From positions 15,705,837 to 15,769,836 of the forward strand of contig NC_087073.1 of assembly GCF_026151205.1 (NCBI RefSeq): 64,000 nucleotides of DNA, written 5' to 3'. Position 1 is the stretch's first letter; every line of letters starts with the position of its first letter. Shown here in pieces: positions 13,529 through 26,367 of the stretch. A program made the translations under genes and the position numbers. The notes under the pieces are model-generated. The model saw only the letters and a list, made by a program, of their open reading frames with translations. It did no database searches and had not been told where the DNA came from. Origin of the DNA: Bolinopsis microptera (lineage: Eukaryota > Ctenophora > Tentaculata > Lobata > Bolinopsidae).

Positions 13529-16275
13529 TTAAGAAACTGTTTACACCATTAAAATATTCAAAACCCCTAAAAGAAATCAAGTCATCCTAAAATGGTGATC
13601 AGTACAGATCAAGACAGCTAGAGTTAAAATTTGTTTCTCCAAGCAACTCTATCATCGGCTAATATCTTAAGCTTATTAAGATCATTCAAAGAGTTAAGTT
13701 TTAAACCTCTACGGGTCAAATCATTCACAATAATCTTGAACAAATTCTTACGATGCGCACCGACGCGCCCTTTACAGTTTGTTGTGACAGCAAACTTTAA
13801 CGCTAATGCAGCGGGGGAGTCATCAGCACTACGCAAGATATGACCTAGGAGCTTCCACCTTGCTTTAGGGACACGATCTGATAGCTTAACTGAGTTACAT
13901 CTTAGGTATAAGTTTGCATTTGATATTGTTCCATGAGGCCAATAAATGTTCAGTAATGATCTAAGGTGTTTTCTATGGCAAATGTCTAGTTTTTCTAGTG
14001 ACTTTGCAGTAGGACACCAACTACTGCAATTGTACATGATGATTGATACAATTTGGGCTTCGTATACTGCTATCTTACTGGTAACGGAGATATTCTGCTG
14101 AGACCAGATCTTGGTGAACTTATAGAAGGCATTGTTCCCAGCAATGCATCGAGCAGCTATATCACTTTCACTACACAACAATGACCCAAGAATCTTACTC
14201 TTCCGCCAATCTTCATTTCCACGTAACATGGTATCATCACGACCAGGGATTGTTTCTCCAACAGGAGCGAGGAAAACATGGGTAAATTCTGTTTTCTCTG
14301 TGTTAATGAACAGGTTAAACTCCTTGAAGACTTCCTTAGCTATTGGTAGGATAGCTTCTAAGGATTCTTTTTCCACGTTCATGAAGTTACAATCATCTGA
14401 ATACGCTGACTCCAGTGGCATACCTTCTTTTGAAATAGGGGGATTGGGTATGTGTGGGGGAGACTCTGCTAGTCGATGGCGTAGTTCTATAAGAGCTCCT
14501 GCTAGGACAAGAGTGAAAAGCTTGCCGGAGAGACTGTCACCTTGAAAGGACCCAAGAAGACTCTCGAATACAGCAGATAGTTCTCCTTCCACTCTGACCT
14601 TGAGCATGGTGTTGGTTAAGAGGAGTCTTACTAGCCTGAGGTCGTCGTCTGTGCATCCAGCTTTGACAAGAAGGTCAAGTATAGTCTGGCGTTTGATTGT
14701 GTCAAATGCTCGAGACATATCTATGCCCATCTTGTGATACTGGAAGTGTTTACGCGTGACAACCGATATCAACATCCGCTCAGCCCACACTAGATCACCA
14801 CAACTTCTACCATGTTTGTACCCCGCCTGCGTGCTACCAGTGAAAGCATCAACTTTGTCTTCAATTCTCTTCAGTACAATCATGGATAATATCTTACGAG
14901 CACCATTTGATAGACATAGAGGTCGTAGACTAGTGACAGGACCAGCTGGTTTGCGAGGTTTCGGTAAGGGGGTGATGATGGCTTCACCTATAACATCAGG
15001 AAATGAATTGGTCTCCAATGCGCTATTGATGATCTCGGCATATTTTGACCAGAATTTTGTACCAGCATTTTTCAACCACTCGTTGTAGACTTTATCTGGA
15101 CCAGTGGCTTTGTTGTTCTTGAGAGATTGGGCGGCTTTCTTTACTTCATCACATGTGATGGGTATGTCTAGGCAGCGTCCATCCCCTATAAATGCTTGAA
15201 GTGGTTCATCATCACACGTGAACTGCTTTTCGTAGTAGTCTCTGATCACTTGAGCTTTACCAGCATCTGTGGCAACAAAGTTACCTTCTTCATTGTGGAC
15301 ACTGATAGTAGATTTGGGCTTAGTGTCAGCTAGAGTACGCACAGCTTCAAACATCTGCCTTGTGTCATCTGTTGACATGATGGTTCGAGCGATGTCATCG
15401 GCACGTGTGTCAGCAAGGTTCTTGAGATGCTTACGGATGTCTTTCTGTAACCTGTTGATCCTTGTACGGACTTGAGTTCTGTCAGCAACTTGGTTGTTAC
15501 AGTTAAGTGCAGCTTGCAGGGTTTGTCTCTCTTTTACAAGGGCTTCAACAGTTGAGTCACTACTGAAGTTACGGTTTCTGGAGCGTGGTAGTGTCCCGAT
15601 TACTTCATCAGCAGTTGTCTTAAGGACATCCATCAGGTTAGTGAGATCATCATTAGGGTTTGATGTTACCTGAGAGTTGTTGACTTTCTGTTCGACTGAA
15701 AGTTGGTATTTGACTTTGGTGGGAAGGTCAGTGGTGAGCAGGGAGTTGTTATATCTCTTAACTACTGAACTTATCTTTTTTGTAGGAAAGATTTTGTAGT
15801 AGGGGGCTAGTTTGATCTTACAAGCAACGAGTCTGTGGTCTGAGTTAGTAGCAAGACCGCCATATGCTCTACAATCTTGGAACATGAATCTGCTGCGTGT
15901 TCTGCACAGAATATAATCTAATTGGGCAAAGACTGGACGAGTAAGTTTGCTACCTTTAGGGCGACCTTTGGCAGAAATACACATAGAGAAAGTAGTTCGA
16001 TGTCTACAAGGATGATCAAAATAGGTATTGGTAGCAAACAGTTTGTTTAAGCACATGAAGTTTAATAAATGTTCACCGTTGAAATTCCTTGTACCCATTC
16101 CAAACTTGCCCATATACTCTGTTACACCATACTGATAGTCCAAAGGAGATAAGGTTCCCAACTTACTGTTGAGATCACCACAAACAAACAATTCATGAGA
16201 TGCAGGAACTGAAATAGCATGGGTGAGTTCTCTGTAGAACTTTCTAAGAAGGGCAGGGTTTCCTTCTGCTTTAGG
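13529..16275 (-). mobile_element. 5'-truncated LINE insertion
   Basis: A 2,747-bp insertion flanked by the 10-bp direct repeat AAGTGCTTTA (13519-13528 and 16276-16285). Copy B has a single uninterrupted AAGTGCTTTA at the same place, which proves the boundaries. The element lies on the minus strand, with its 3' end at 13529 and about 95 bp after the stop codon. The 5' end is cut inside the endonuclease domain. No poly(A) is visible. The clade is uncertain; the endonuclease and RT wording look closest to RTE-type LINEs. Confidence 0.93.
13624..16275 (-). CDS. LINE endonuclease-reverse transcriptase (N-terminally truncated)
   Basis: One open frame from the insertion boundary to a stop at 13624, about 880 residues. 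The first residues (LPKAEGNPALLRKFYREL) enter in mid-domain with no true start codon. The apurinic-like endonuclease part shows CGDLNSK and, later, SDHRLVACK, but its N-terminal catalytic motifs are missing. The reverse transcriptase part follows, with GIDMSRAFDTI (motif A Asp), GSFQGDSLSG and YSDDCNF (the YADD-type catalytic box). The C-terminal part holds the usual LINE tail (WSQQNISVTSKIAVYEAQIV). The frame is undamaged over 2.6 kb, so the insertion is recent. It cannot make a complete protein. Confidence 0.9.
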   Translation of the reverse strand, partial: PKAEGNPALLRKFYRELTHAISVPASHELFVCGDLNSKLGTLSPLDYQYGVTEYMGKFGMGTRNFNGEHLLNFMCLNKLFATNTYFDHPCRHRTTFSMCISAKGRPKGSKLTRPVFAQLDYILCRTRSRFMFQDCRAYGGLATNSDHRLVACKIKLAPYYKIFPTKKISSVVKRYNNSLLTTDLPTKVKYQLSVEQKVNNSQVTSNPNDDLTNLMDVLKTTADEVIGTLPRSRNRNFSSDSTVEALVKERQTLQAALNCNNQVADRTQVRTRINRLQKDIRKHLKNLADTRADDIARTIMSTDDTRQMFEAVRTLADTKPKSTISVHNEEGNFVATDAGKAQVIRDYYEKQFTCDDEPLQAFIGDGRCLDIPITCDEVKKAAQSLKNNKATGPDKVYNEWLKNAGTKFWSKYAEIINSALETNSFPDVIGEAIITPLPKPRKPAGPVTSLRPLCLSNGARKILSMIVLKRIEDKVDAFTGSTQAGYKHGRSCGDLVWAERMLISVVTRKHFQYHKMGIDMSRAFDTIKRQTILDLLVKAGCTDDDLRLVRLLLTNTMLKVRVEGELSAVFESLLGSFQGDSLSGKLFTLVLAGALIELRHRLAESPPHIPNPPISKEGMPLESAYSDDCNFMNVEKESLEAILPIAKEVFKEFNLFINTEKTEFTHVFLAPVGETIPGRDDTMLRGNEDWRKSKILGSLLCSESDIAARCIAGNNAFYKFTKIWSQQNISVTSKIAVYEAQIVSIIMYNCSSWCPTAKSLEKLDICHRKHLRSLLNIYWPHGTISNANLYLRCNSVKLSDRVPKARWKLLGHILRSADDSPAALALKFAVTTNCKGRVGAHRKNLFKIIVNDLTRRGLKLNSLNDLNKLKILADDRVAWRNKF

Positions 16276-17441
16276 AAGTGCTTTAATGATATTATCTGAC
16301 TACTTGCACAGTACTTTTATGTTTATTTTCAAGTGTATTTACATCGAGATTATGGTCCATAAACACTATCAAATAGTGGACAGGGTCAAAAGGCCCCGAT
16401 TTCTAGGGCCCTTTTCGGATTTTCGATATGTGTCATGTGGGGCCTTTTGGGGCGTTGGCCCCCCCTACATAGTACATTCCCTACTTCTACATTACTTCAG
16501 TCATTTGAAACCGAGATCTGTGATGTCAGGTGGCACACAGGAAATTAATTTAGCAGCTTACGTGTGAATTCTGACAGTGTTACAGTGTAAAATAAATGAT
16601 CACAATTCACAATGGCCATTCATAGCCTGACATTAAATCACTACCACTATTTTAGTATTCACTGTCTGGCAGTCGAGTAGGAGTAAAATTGTAACATCTT
16701 GTTGACCGACCATTAAAAAAACATGACCTGATCATGATAATGGTATAATATGGTATTTTTAAAACCGGACTAAATGATAAGATAATAGCAACATACCTCG
16801 TTAGAATTGCAGGTCACACAGTCGATAAGATAAGGGTAGAGTCCAACTACGTGGTCCCATACCTCCACATCAACTGAAATATTTTAAATATTAAACTATC
16901 CGTGTTAAAATGGAGTTTCTAGCATGTTCACAAACACGAGTATACGAAATTCAATGTTGATTGGGTGTGGCCTCTAGAAATATATTTTTATTAATTTTGG
17001 CGACGGAATTTTCGAATGAGTAGTTACAAATACAGCATACCATGTGCAAAATTGCAGGTCTCAGATATAATACATGACTAATGACTATGTTATAAGACCC
17101 AACGTATTTGTACTGATTTTTGGCCCCCTCTCCCCCTCCCTAGTTCCTGTATTATATTATGATAATATGGTAACTTGTATCAGTCACACTGTCATAACAC
17201 GGAAACACTACCCATTATATCATGAATGTTCTGTATGAAATAGAAACAGTAGAAACCTTAACCACGTACTGTACAAAATGTTGTGGACATATCCAATAAA
17301 CCACATTCTTATCATTTTTTTCCGACGGCATGCCGTCCTGATAACCTTAAATGACAGACATGATGTCTGTCATTTAAAATTGTCGGCAGTCTTATCACAT
17401 TACGTATCTTGACTTGCTCATTTGCCCACTTCCCACCTTAA

Positions 17442-18490
17442 GGGGGGGGGGGGGGGGTCACCCTGATTTTTTGTGAAACTTGGTTTCGAGATAGCAGTTG
17501 ACCAACAAACTAGGACCAGTGACCGAACTTTTGAGGGGGTCCCCGACCCCAACCGCCAAACGGTGCCCGCGGGGCAGCCACGCCCATATTTGGTTCAAAT
17601 TAGGCCCAATTTAGCCAAATACCCTGAACATGCCCAAAACCCAGATTTTATGTGCACTACTTGTAGCTAGTGGTCCCCTGAACAAGTATATGAATTTTCA
17701 TCAAGATTGGGCAAAAAATGACTGAGTTATGAGCCAAAAACCATATGACCATATTTGGGCATACGCACCAAATTTGATCGATTTTGGCCCATAAATTGGT
17801 CAAATATCAATATTTTTGAATAAAACCAACTTTATATGAAAGGTAAGCTTATACTACACATTCTCTATGATTATCAGCTCAGTATCTACCTAACTGTGGA
17901 TTCTGTGTTCAAATAATCACAAAAAATGAACAAAATCGTCCATATCTCAGTTCGTGATATTTGCAAAACTGATTTCGCTCAAAACAATAGAACTCGATAG
18001 GGTTTCAATATTTTTACATGAAATTTTCAGAATCAACGTAGAATCGCATTTCGACCTTAAGTCTTGTATTGAAATTTTGAGTTAGGCCTTTAAAAAAATT
18101 TGGCGGCCAAATTCCAAAATTTGCCAGGCATTTTTCAGAATTTGGCCGCCAAATTTTTGGTGCGCATGCCCAAATATGGTCATATGGTTTTTGGCTCATA
18201 ACTCAGTCATTTTTTGCCCAATCTTGATGAAAATTCATATACTTGTTCAGGGGACCACTAGCTACAAGTAGAGCACATAAAATCTGGGTTTTGGGCATGT
18301 TCAGGGTATTTGGCTAAATTGGGCCTAATTTGAACCAAATATGGGCGTGGCTGCCCTGCGGGCACCGTTTGGCGGTTGGGGTCGGGGACCCCCTCAAAAG
18401 TTCGGTCACCGGTCCTAGTTTGTTGGTCAACTGCTATCTCGAAACCAAGTTTCACAAAAAAATCAGGGTGACCCCCCCCCCCCCCCCCCC
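17442..18490. mobile_element. TTAA-flanked foldback element, copy A
   Basis: A 1,049-bp element with near-perfect inverted repeats of about 300 bp. It begins with 16 G then TCACCCTGATTTTTTGTG and ends with the mirror sequence and 19 C. TTAA lies on both sides (17438-17441 and 18491-18494), a target site typical of piggyBac-type insertion. The same 65-residue open frame appears on the plus strand at 17473 and the minus strand at 18258 only because of the inverted repeat. There is no transposase, so it is non-autonomous. It lies in a MON2 intron. Confidence 0.88.
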
Positions 18491-21400
18491 TTAAACACTT
18501 CGCATTTAGTTTTTAAACTTAAAGAGATAAGAAACAGTCGACCACTTACTGTGGGTCATGTGGTCACGTCTAGCTTGCAGGGAACCAATAAGAGAAGATA
18601 TGGCTCTCATCACAAAGGCTATCTCCGCCATCCTAGAGCGGGGGAGAGGACAGCGGCCGCTCAGCTTCTCGTCCTTCACGTAGTTTTGTAGCACCTCCTG
18701 GCAGCGTTTCAGTAGAGTCCCCAGTGCTAGTTTAGATACATCTGAAGAGTTGTACTGTGAAGCAAAATAAGCACGAGTTTTCCTAGATCTTACGGACTCA
18801 AGGTATAGTAGTAAAAGCTTTGTCCCCTCCATGTCCCCTCGACAAAAGTACTCAAGTCGCTACTTCACACCGTAATGTACACTTCCCACTCCCATATTAA
18901 AAGAGAGAAGATAATTGTATACTGACCTCCGGACGAGCTACTGGCTTTGTAGAAGGAAAACTGTAAGAGTGTCTCAAAACATGACTTAGCGAACTGTTCT
19001 CTCAACGGTAGAGTGTTGATTGCTGGGAGGCAAATGTTAGTTGTTACAGTAACTTACTTTTTCTGCTTCTGTTAAAGGTTGAAATAAATCGTATGATAGC
19101 CCAAAGACTGTGTTATATTATCTTAATTTCATGACTGGCCTTGATAACGTAATAACGTGTAAAACATTCATTAACCACAATAATTGAACATCAGTTTCAT
19201 TTAAATGTAAGGTTACAAACAGTGATTTAAACAGTTATTAAACATTCTTTGTTAATCATGCGACACTGCATACCAGTTATCAAATTGGCCACTCCAATAA
19301 ACGTATAATAGGCAATTTGTATAACAATCTGATGTGAAGTTTAATAAATAATTAGAGGGTAGGTGATACACTTGACAGCATTGTGCAAAACACCAAACTG
19401 CACACATAACACATGGACAGTCACACGCAGTTCAACACAATTATCAAGTAAATCTAAGTAATGTTAATCGTAACTGTGCGTAGATATGCAGACTAAGGAG
19501 TGATGAAATTTATATATGCTAGTGATGTCATTCCAGTCAAACCCAATGCCGTCGGGAAAATGATTTTTCGACAATAGGAGAATGATAACTATTTTTAACG
19601 AAATTGGCAACTGACAGGTAAAATGACAATATAAGAATGTGGCGGATTGAAGATGAAACTATGTGTTTTAGTGATGTGATTTGTGATTTGTGAGTGAGAG
19701 TTATTTATTTACTTGCATGAGATGAAAAATGTAATAAATTTTACTTACCATCTGGATCCGTAGCTCTCAGCGTGGCTGGCAATGGGTTGTACAATTCTGC
19801 TATTGAAATAAACAAATTTAGCGCTTCACATTGTACAGCAAACACAGAATGTTTATCCTACCCGATACCAGGTGCTAGTAATTTTTTGTTACCATTATAA
19901 TTTAGACTATGTTATTAAGTTGGGCGGTTTATTTTATTTACTGTCCAGAACGTGAGATGGTGAAGCTGCATAAAATGGCAGAAATTTGTCTACTGACGCT
20001 ATTATATCTTCTGCAGCAAGCAGTCCTCGTGTCAACCTGCTCTTTCTAATGTAGGAAATACTGTATTTTAACAACCTAAACAAAATTTAGACGACAGTAA
20101 TAGCTAGCACAGCGACATTGGAATAGCGAGAAGATTTAGAAAAAGCTGCTAGATGGGTGTGACGCTAAGTAAAGCAATGAGTTATTCACTGTTCACTGTT
20201 TTCCATTTTCCAATAACCAAGGAGTAAAATGCACGGAATTTTGTTGACGTGTGTGGTTGATAAACTTGCATCTTGCAGTGGGTGGTTTGATTGTCATGAG
20301 TTTGCTCAACATCAGCAAAGTGTACGGCAAAGTGATTGGTATTCTGAACCTTTTAAAAATGAAGATCAATTTGATAACATTAACAGCTTTAGCAGCGATT
20401 TTAGTACATTTCTTTGAATTTTCTCATTTTTTACCGTGATAAGGAATTTATCAATGTTCTATCTTATTAGACTAACCAGTTTATTTTATTTTTACGCAGT
20501 GAATACTTAATTAAGTTTAAGCTCTTTTTAGTGTTTACGTTTTTATTTTGTTATACTTATATATGGGATTATTTTTACTGGCCACTACTTCAAAATAAAA
20601 GCGATTGTTAAGTTTTAAAACGTTGTCTCAAAATAAAATGATACGGGCATGAAACCTATTTAATTATTTGTTGTGTTAGATATTTGCAAGTCTTTCGAAT
20701 AGATTTGCTGCCTTTCAAACGGGCTAACAAGTTTCATGCTTAACAGATTGAGTAAATACTATAGTATTATGCAATGCAATTGTATCTTTTACATAGTACT
20801 TATATATTTGGAGGTTTCGACTTTTATACGGTTGTATTTTGCTGTCCAAAACATAAAATATCTAAGGGAAAGTTACTGCAAACTTAGATATTAAAGTCGT
20901 ATCTATATCTATCTAGAAGTAAGGACACTTGCTTTCATTTGTGAATGAAACTGAAAATTCGTTATTATTAGCAGTCTCAATTTTTTCAAATCATTAAATG
21001 GGATTGTAACTAAAATTGAAATTGCGTAAACTTCCTCCTTTAGAAAGGGCTTTACCAAAAATTTATACATTTATCGAAATCAAGTATGTGTATAATTCGT
21101 TTAGTATTAAACTACAACATAAAAGCGACAATCGGCATTTCAAATTCCTCAAAGATTAAATTTAAAGCATACAATATGTCACGGATTACGGACCCAATCA
21201 TATATATATATCTATATATTTATTAATATTAAAGCATATTAATCTTTAAAGTTAAGATCTAAATGTTTCCTTCTAATAGTTTGCATGCATCTGTTGGCGA
21301 ATTGGCAGGAGTATTCCTGACCTTTTAACCTAAGTCGGTTTCTAACCTAAGTCGGTTTCTAATACTTTAACTTAATCAAAATGCACATCATGTTACATAA

Positions 21401-21744
21401 TTACATTAATGAATTATATTGACTTCTCCCTCCTGTTTAAATGGTATGACCTTACCAACTAACATACATAATTCAACATAAACATCAAGAAAGAGGGTAG
21501 GCCGAAATTAACTAACACCTTTCTCCCATAAAATTCAACAGATAAAACCAAGCAGAATTACTTTGTGAAGTTAATTTGGGCCCACTCTACAATTACAAAA
21601 TTAATTCCTTGTACCAAGAGAGAACCCCTTAACAATATTCCTTAAATTTCAGTCAGTACAAAACAAAGTATTCACTAAAGAGTTTTCCAGAACGCTAACA
21701 CACGAACAATTCCGACCAGCGGACTAATTGTACAAACACAAGTC

Positions 21745-24700
21745 TCATCCTTCCGGATCTAAGACTGTTTTCTGCTCATTTCCCACCACTTCTGAATCCA
21801 AAGTTTTAAGTTCGTTTTCTGTGATGACAAATTTCTTCTTGTTCTCAGCTTCTGTTAAATCTACCTCTGGTTCTAATGGTTGATCATGTTCATTTTCTGT
21901 CGGTTGTGGGTCAAGGTCATCAGCTGATTCCTCAAGTTCAGATGCTTGTACTACATAATCTGGAACTGGTTCGCATGCTAGTTCTATACTAATTGGAGCT
22001 GCTTCTGGTTCCTCAACAGCTTGACCAGGTTCCTGAACAGATGGAACCGGTGGCGCTTCTATATTGTTCTGTTCGGGAAGACAGGGAGCTGAGCCATTGT
22101 TCGTATCGGACCATGCTACCTTCACTATATCAGAACGAGATTCCGCTTTTACCTCCACTGTCTGTGTTCCTTCAGAGCAAGCAGGGTCTGACTTTGCTGG
22201 TTTGTTAGAGACATGTTCTAGATCATTATTGTCGACCCCATCAGTCTCAGTCTCGTCTGCCGCTAACTTTGGCGGGACGAGCAGATCTCTGAATCTATGC
22301 AGTGCTTCTTTTAGTGTGTCCCGCACCTGAGGATAGGTAACTGTTAGAAGGAAACTGATTTAACGGAATCTTCTAGAATACTATAATTATTATACGCATT
22401 CGATCTTAAACTCTTAGTTAATTTCAATGTATTCTTTCCTGAGTACCTAGAAAACCTTAAAACATCCCTTGAAGTCTAGTTTAATTTCAAGGTATGTGAT
22501 TCACCTAATTAAGGTAGGTAAGGTAAATCACATGTGCATAATATTATTTTAACACTGTAAACTTAATAATATTATCTGGAAACTGTAAAGTGGAACGTAT
22601 TAAATCAAGAACTTGATACATAATACGGAGTATTCACGACACAGGTCTAGAGTCTAGACCATACCATGATGCAGCATGTATTTCAATCTTACATTCCCTA
22701 CTTCTACATAGGGGGGGGGGGGGGGGGGGGCAAAGCCCCAAAAGGCCCCGATTTCTAGGGCCCTTTTTGGATTTTCGATATGTGTAGGGCCTTTTGGGGC
22801 CCTAGAATTAACTTCAATTTCATCAAGTTTGATATATAGCTAAGTGCTTTAATGATATTATCTGACTACTTGCACAGTACTTTTATGTTTATTTTCAAGT
22901 GTATTTACATCGAGATTATGGTCCATAAACACTATCAAATAGTGGACAGGGTCAAAAGGCCCCGATTTCTAGGGCCCTTTTCGGATTTTCGATATGTGTC
23001 ATGTGGGGCCTTTTGGGGCGTTGGCCCCCCCTACATAGTACATTCCCTACTTCTACATTACTTCAGTCATTTGAAACCGAGATCTGTGATGTCAGGTGGC
23101 ACACAGGAAATTAATTTAGCAGCTTACGTGTGAATTCTGACAGTGTTACAGTGTAAAATAAATGATCACAATTCACAATGGCCATTCATAGCCTGACATT
23201 AAATCACTACCACTATTTTAGTATTCACTGTCTGGCAGTCGAGTAGGAGTAAAATTGTAACATCTTGTTGACCGACCATTAAAAAAACATGACCTGATCA
23301 TGATAATGGTATAATATGGTATTTTTAAAACCGGACTAAATGATAAGATAATAGCAACATACCTCGTTAGAATTGCAGGTCACACAGTCGATAAGATAAG
23401 GGTAGAGTCCAACTACGTGGTCCCATACCTCCACATCAACTGAAATATTTTAAATATTAAACTATCCGTGTTAAAATGGAGTTTCTAGCATGTTCACAAA
23501 CACGAGTATACGAAATTCAATGTTGATTGGGTGTGGCCTCTAGAAATATATTTTTATTAATTTTGGCGACGGAATTTTCGAATGAGTAGTTACAAATACA
23601 GCATACCATGTGCAAAATTGCAGGTCTCAGATATAATACATGACTAATGACTATGTTATAAGACCCAACGTATTTGTACTGATTTTTGGCCCCCTCTCCC
23701 CCTCCCTAGTTCCTGTATTATATTATGATAATATGGTAACTTGTATCAGTCACACTGTCATAACACGGAAACACTACCCATTATATCATGAATGTTCTGT
23801 ATGAAATAGAAACAGTAGAAACCTTAACCACGTACTGTACAAAATGTTGTGGACATATCCAATAAACCACATTCTTATCATTTTTTTCCGACGGCATGCC
23901 GTCCTGATAACCTTAAATGACAGACATGATGTCTGTCATTTAAAATTGTCGGCAGTCTTATCACATTACGTATCTTGACTTGCTCATTTGCCCACTTCCC
24001 ACCTTAAGGGGGGGGGGGGGGGGGGTCACCCTGATTTTTTGTGAAACTTGGTTTCGAGATAGCAGTTGACCAACAAACTAGGACCAGTGACCGAACTTTT
24101 GAGGGGGTCCCCGACCCCAACCGCCAAACGGTGCCCGCGGGGCAGCCACGCCCATATTTGGTTCAAATTAGGCCCAATTTAGCCAAATACCCTGAACATG
24201 CCCAAAACCCAGATTTTATGTGCACTACTTGTAGCTAGTGGTCCCCTGAACAAGTATATGAATTTTCATCAAGATTGGGCAAAAAATGACTGAGTTATGA
24301 GCCAAAAACCATATGACCATATTTGGGCATACGCACCAAATTTGATCGATTTTGGCCCATAAATTGGTCAAATATCAATATTTTTGAATAAAACCAACTT
24401 TATATGAAAGGTAAGCTTATACTACACATTCTCTATGATTATCAGCTCAGTATCTACCTAACTGTGGATTCTGTGTTCAAATAATCACAAAAAATGAACA
24501 AAATCGTCCATATCTCAGTTCGTGATATTTGCAAAACTGATTTCGCTCAAAACAATAGAACTCGATAGGGTTTCAATATTTTTACATGAAATTTTCAGAA
24601 TCAACGTAGAATCGCATTTCGACCTTAAGTCTTGTATTGAAATTTTGAGTTAGGCCTTTAAAAAAATTTGGCGGCCAAATTCCAAAATTTGCCAGGCATT

Positions 24701-26367
24701 TTTCAGAATTTGGCCGCCAAATTTTTGGTGCGCATGCCCAAATATGGTCATATGGTTTTTGGCTCATAACTCAGTCATTTTTTGCCCAATCTTGATGAAA
24801 ATTCATATACTTGTTCAGGGGACCACTAGCTACAAGTAGAGCACATAAAATCTGGGTTTTGGGCATGTTCAGGGTATTTGGCTAAATTGGGCCTAATTTG
24901 AACCAAATATGGGCGTGGCTGCCCTGCGGGCACCGTTTGGCGGTTGGGGTCGGGGACCCCCTCAAAAGTTCGGTCACCGGTCCTAGTTTGTTGGTCAACT
25001 GCTATCTCGAAACCAAGTTTCACAAAAAAATCAGGGTGACCCCCCCCCCCCCCCCCCCTTAAACACTTCGCATTTAGTTTTTAAACTTAAAGAGATAAGA
25101 AACAGTCGACCACTTACTGTGGGTCATGTGGTCACGTCTAGCTTGCAGGGAACCAATAAGAGAAGATATGGCTCTCATCACAAAGGCTATCTCCGCCATC
25201 CTAGAGCGGGGGAGAGGACAGCGGCCGCTCAGCTTCTCGTCCTTCACGTAGTTTTGTAGCACCTCCTGGCAGCGTTTCAGTAGAGTCCCCAGTGCTAGTT
25301 TAGATACATCTGAAGAGTTGTACTGTGAAGCAAAATAAGCACGAGTTTTCCTAGATCTTACGGACTCAAGGTATAGTAGTAAAAGCTTTGTCCCCTCCAT
25401 GTCCCCTCGACAAAAGTACTCAAGTCGCTACTTCACACCGTAATGTACACTTCCCACTCCCATATTAAAAGAGAGAAGATAATTGTATACTGACCTCCGG
25501 ACGAGCTACTGGCTTTGTAGAAGGAAAACTGTAAGAGTGTCTCAAAACATGACTTAGCGAACTGTTCTCTCAACGGTAGAGTGTTGATTGCTGGGAGGCA
25601 AATGTTAGTTGTTACAGTAACTTACTTTTTCTGCTTCTGTTAAAGGTTGAAATAAATCGTATGATAGCCCAAAGACTGTGTTATATTATCTTAATTTCAT
25701 GACTGGCCTTGATAACGTAATAACGTGTAAAACATTCATTAACCACAATAATTGAACATCAGTTTCATTTAAATGTAAGGTTACAAACAGTGATTTAAAC
25801 AGTTATTAAACATTCTTTGTTAATCATGCGACACTGCATACCAGTTATCAAATTGGCCACTCCAATAAACGTATAATAGGCAATTTGTATAACAATCTGA
25901 TGTGAAGTTTAATAAATAATTAGAGGGTAGGTGATACACTTGACAGCATTGTGCAAAACACCAAACTGCACACATAACACATGGACAGTCACACGCAGTT
26001 CAACACAATTATCAAGTAAATCTCAGTAATGTTAATCGTAACTGTGCGTAGATATGCAGACTAAGGAGTGATGAAATTTATATATGCTAGTGATGTCATT
26101 CCAGTCAAACCCAATGCCGTCGGGAAAATGATTTTTCGACAATAGGAGAATGATAACTATTTTTAACGAAATTGGCAACTGACAGGTAAAATGACAATAT
26201 AAGAATGTGGCGGATTGAAGATGAAACTATGTGTTTTAGTGATGTGATTTGTGATTTGTGAGTGAGAGTTATTTATTTACTTGCATGAGATGAAAAATGT
26301 AATAAATTTTACTTACCATCTGGATCCGTAGCTCTCAGCGTGGCTGGCAATGGGTTGTACAATTCTG
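21745..26367 (-). CDS. MON2: MON2 homologue, last five exons
   Basis: Exons in transcript order: 26317-26367, 25495-25590, 25118-25405, 23363-23439, and 22326 down to the stop at 21745. All junctions have GT/AG and matching phases. The protein matches the MON2 C-terminus as known in animals: REQFAKSCFETLLQFSF, then LLKRCQEVLQ...YVKDEKLSGRCPLPRSR, then VWDHVVGLYPYLIDCVTCNS, then DTLKEALHRFRDLLVPPK. MON2 is a large scaffold related to Sec7/BIG Arf-GEFs but without the Sec7 catalytic domain. It acts at the trans-Golgi and endosomes with DOPEY proteins and a P4-ATPase flippase. Unlike the family's short end, this one carries an extra Glu/Pro-rich acidic tail of about 170 residues after VPPK. These exons are repeated downstream in copy A. 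Confidence 0.88.
22711..23031. mobile_element. G-capped MITE, copy B (empty of LINE)
   Basis: Intact 321-bp form of the element at 13392. It has 20 G at the left end, 7 C at the right, internal repeats of AAAAGGCCCCGATTTCTAGG, and TACATA on each side. Confidence 0.75.
24008..25058. mobile_element. TTAA-flanked foldback element, copy B
   Basis: Duplicate of the element at 17442-18490, differing in homopolymer length only. TTAA flanks at 24004-24007 and 25059-25062. Confidence 0.88.

Larger units (their letters stand above)
13392..16465. mobile_element. G-capped MITE (copy A), split by a LINE
   Basis: The left end is a run of 16 G followed by CAAAGCCCCAAAAGGCCCC; the right end is GGGGCCTTTTGGGGCG...CCCCCCC. 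Without the nested LINE this equals the 321-bp element at 22711-23031. The flanks show TACATA on both sides as a likely target duplication. A 19-bp motif beginning ACATTCCCTACTTC also lies on both sides. Confidence 0.7.
12392..19799 (-). pseudogene. Duplicated MON2 3' exons (copy A), detached
   Basis: Copies of the last MON2 exons in gene order on the minus strand: 19749-19799, 18927-19022, 18550-18837, 16797-16873 and the final exon starting at 13007. The first four match copy B almost perfectly. The final exon is broken below about 12835 by many small indels, so its acidic C-terminal tail is not readable. No upstream MON2 exons feed into this set, because copy B lies between it and the rest of the gene. 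It is therefore either a non-functional partial duplicate or the second haplotype misassembled in tandem. A 2.75-kb LINE lies in its last intron. Confidence 0.72.
10992..20352. repeat. Tandem duplication, copy A
   Basis: This block matches copy B (20353-26920) end to end, apart from a 2,757-bp difference caused by a LINE. The left breakpoint is near CCTTTTAAAAA at 10992. The right breakpoint is near 20352, where GGTATTCTGAAC passes straight into the start of copy B. From about 12836 onward the copies differ by only a few bases and by homopolymer lengths. From 10992 to 12835 they differ by frequent single-base indels. It could be a real duplication or an assembly join of two haplotypes. Confidence 0.9.

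Noticed and set aside
17473-18455. Pair of identical 65-residue proteins on opposite strands
   Set aside because: They are the inverted repeats of a foldback element.
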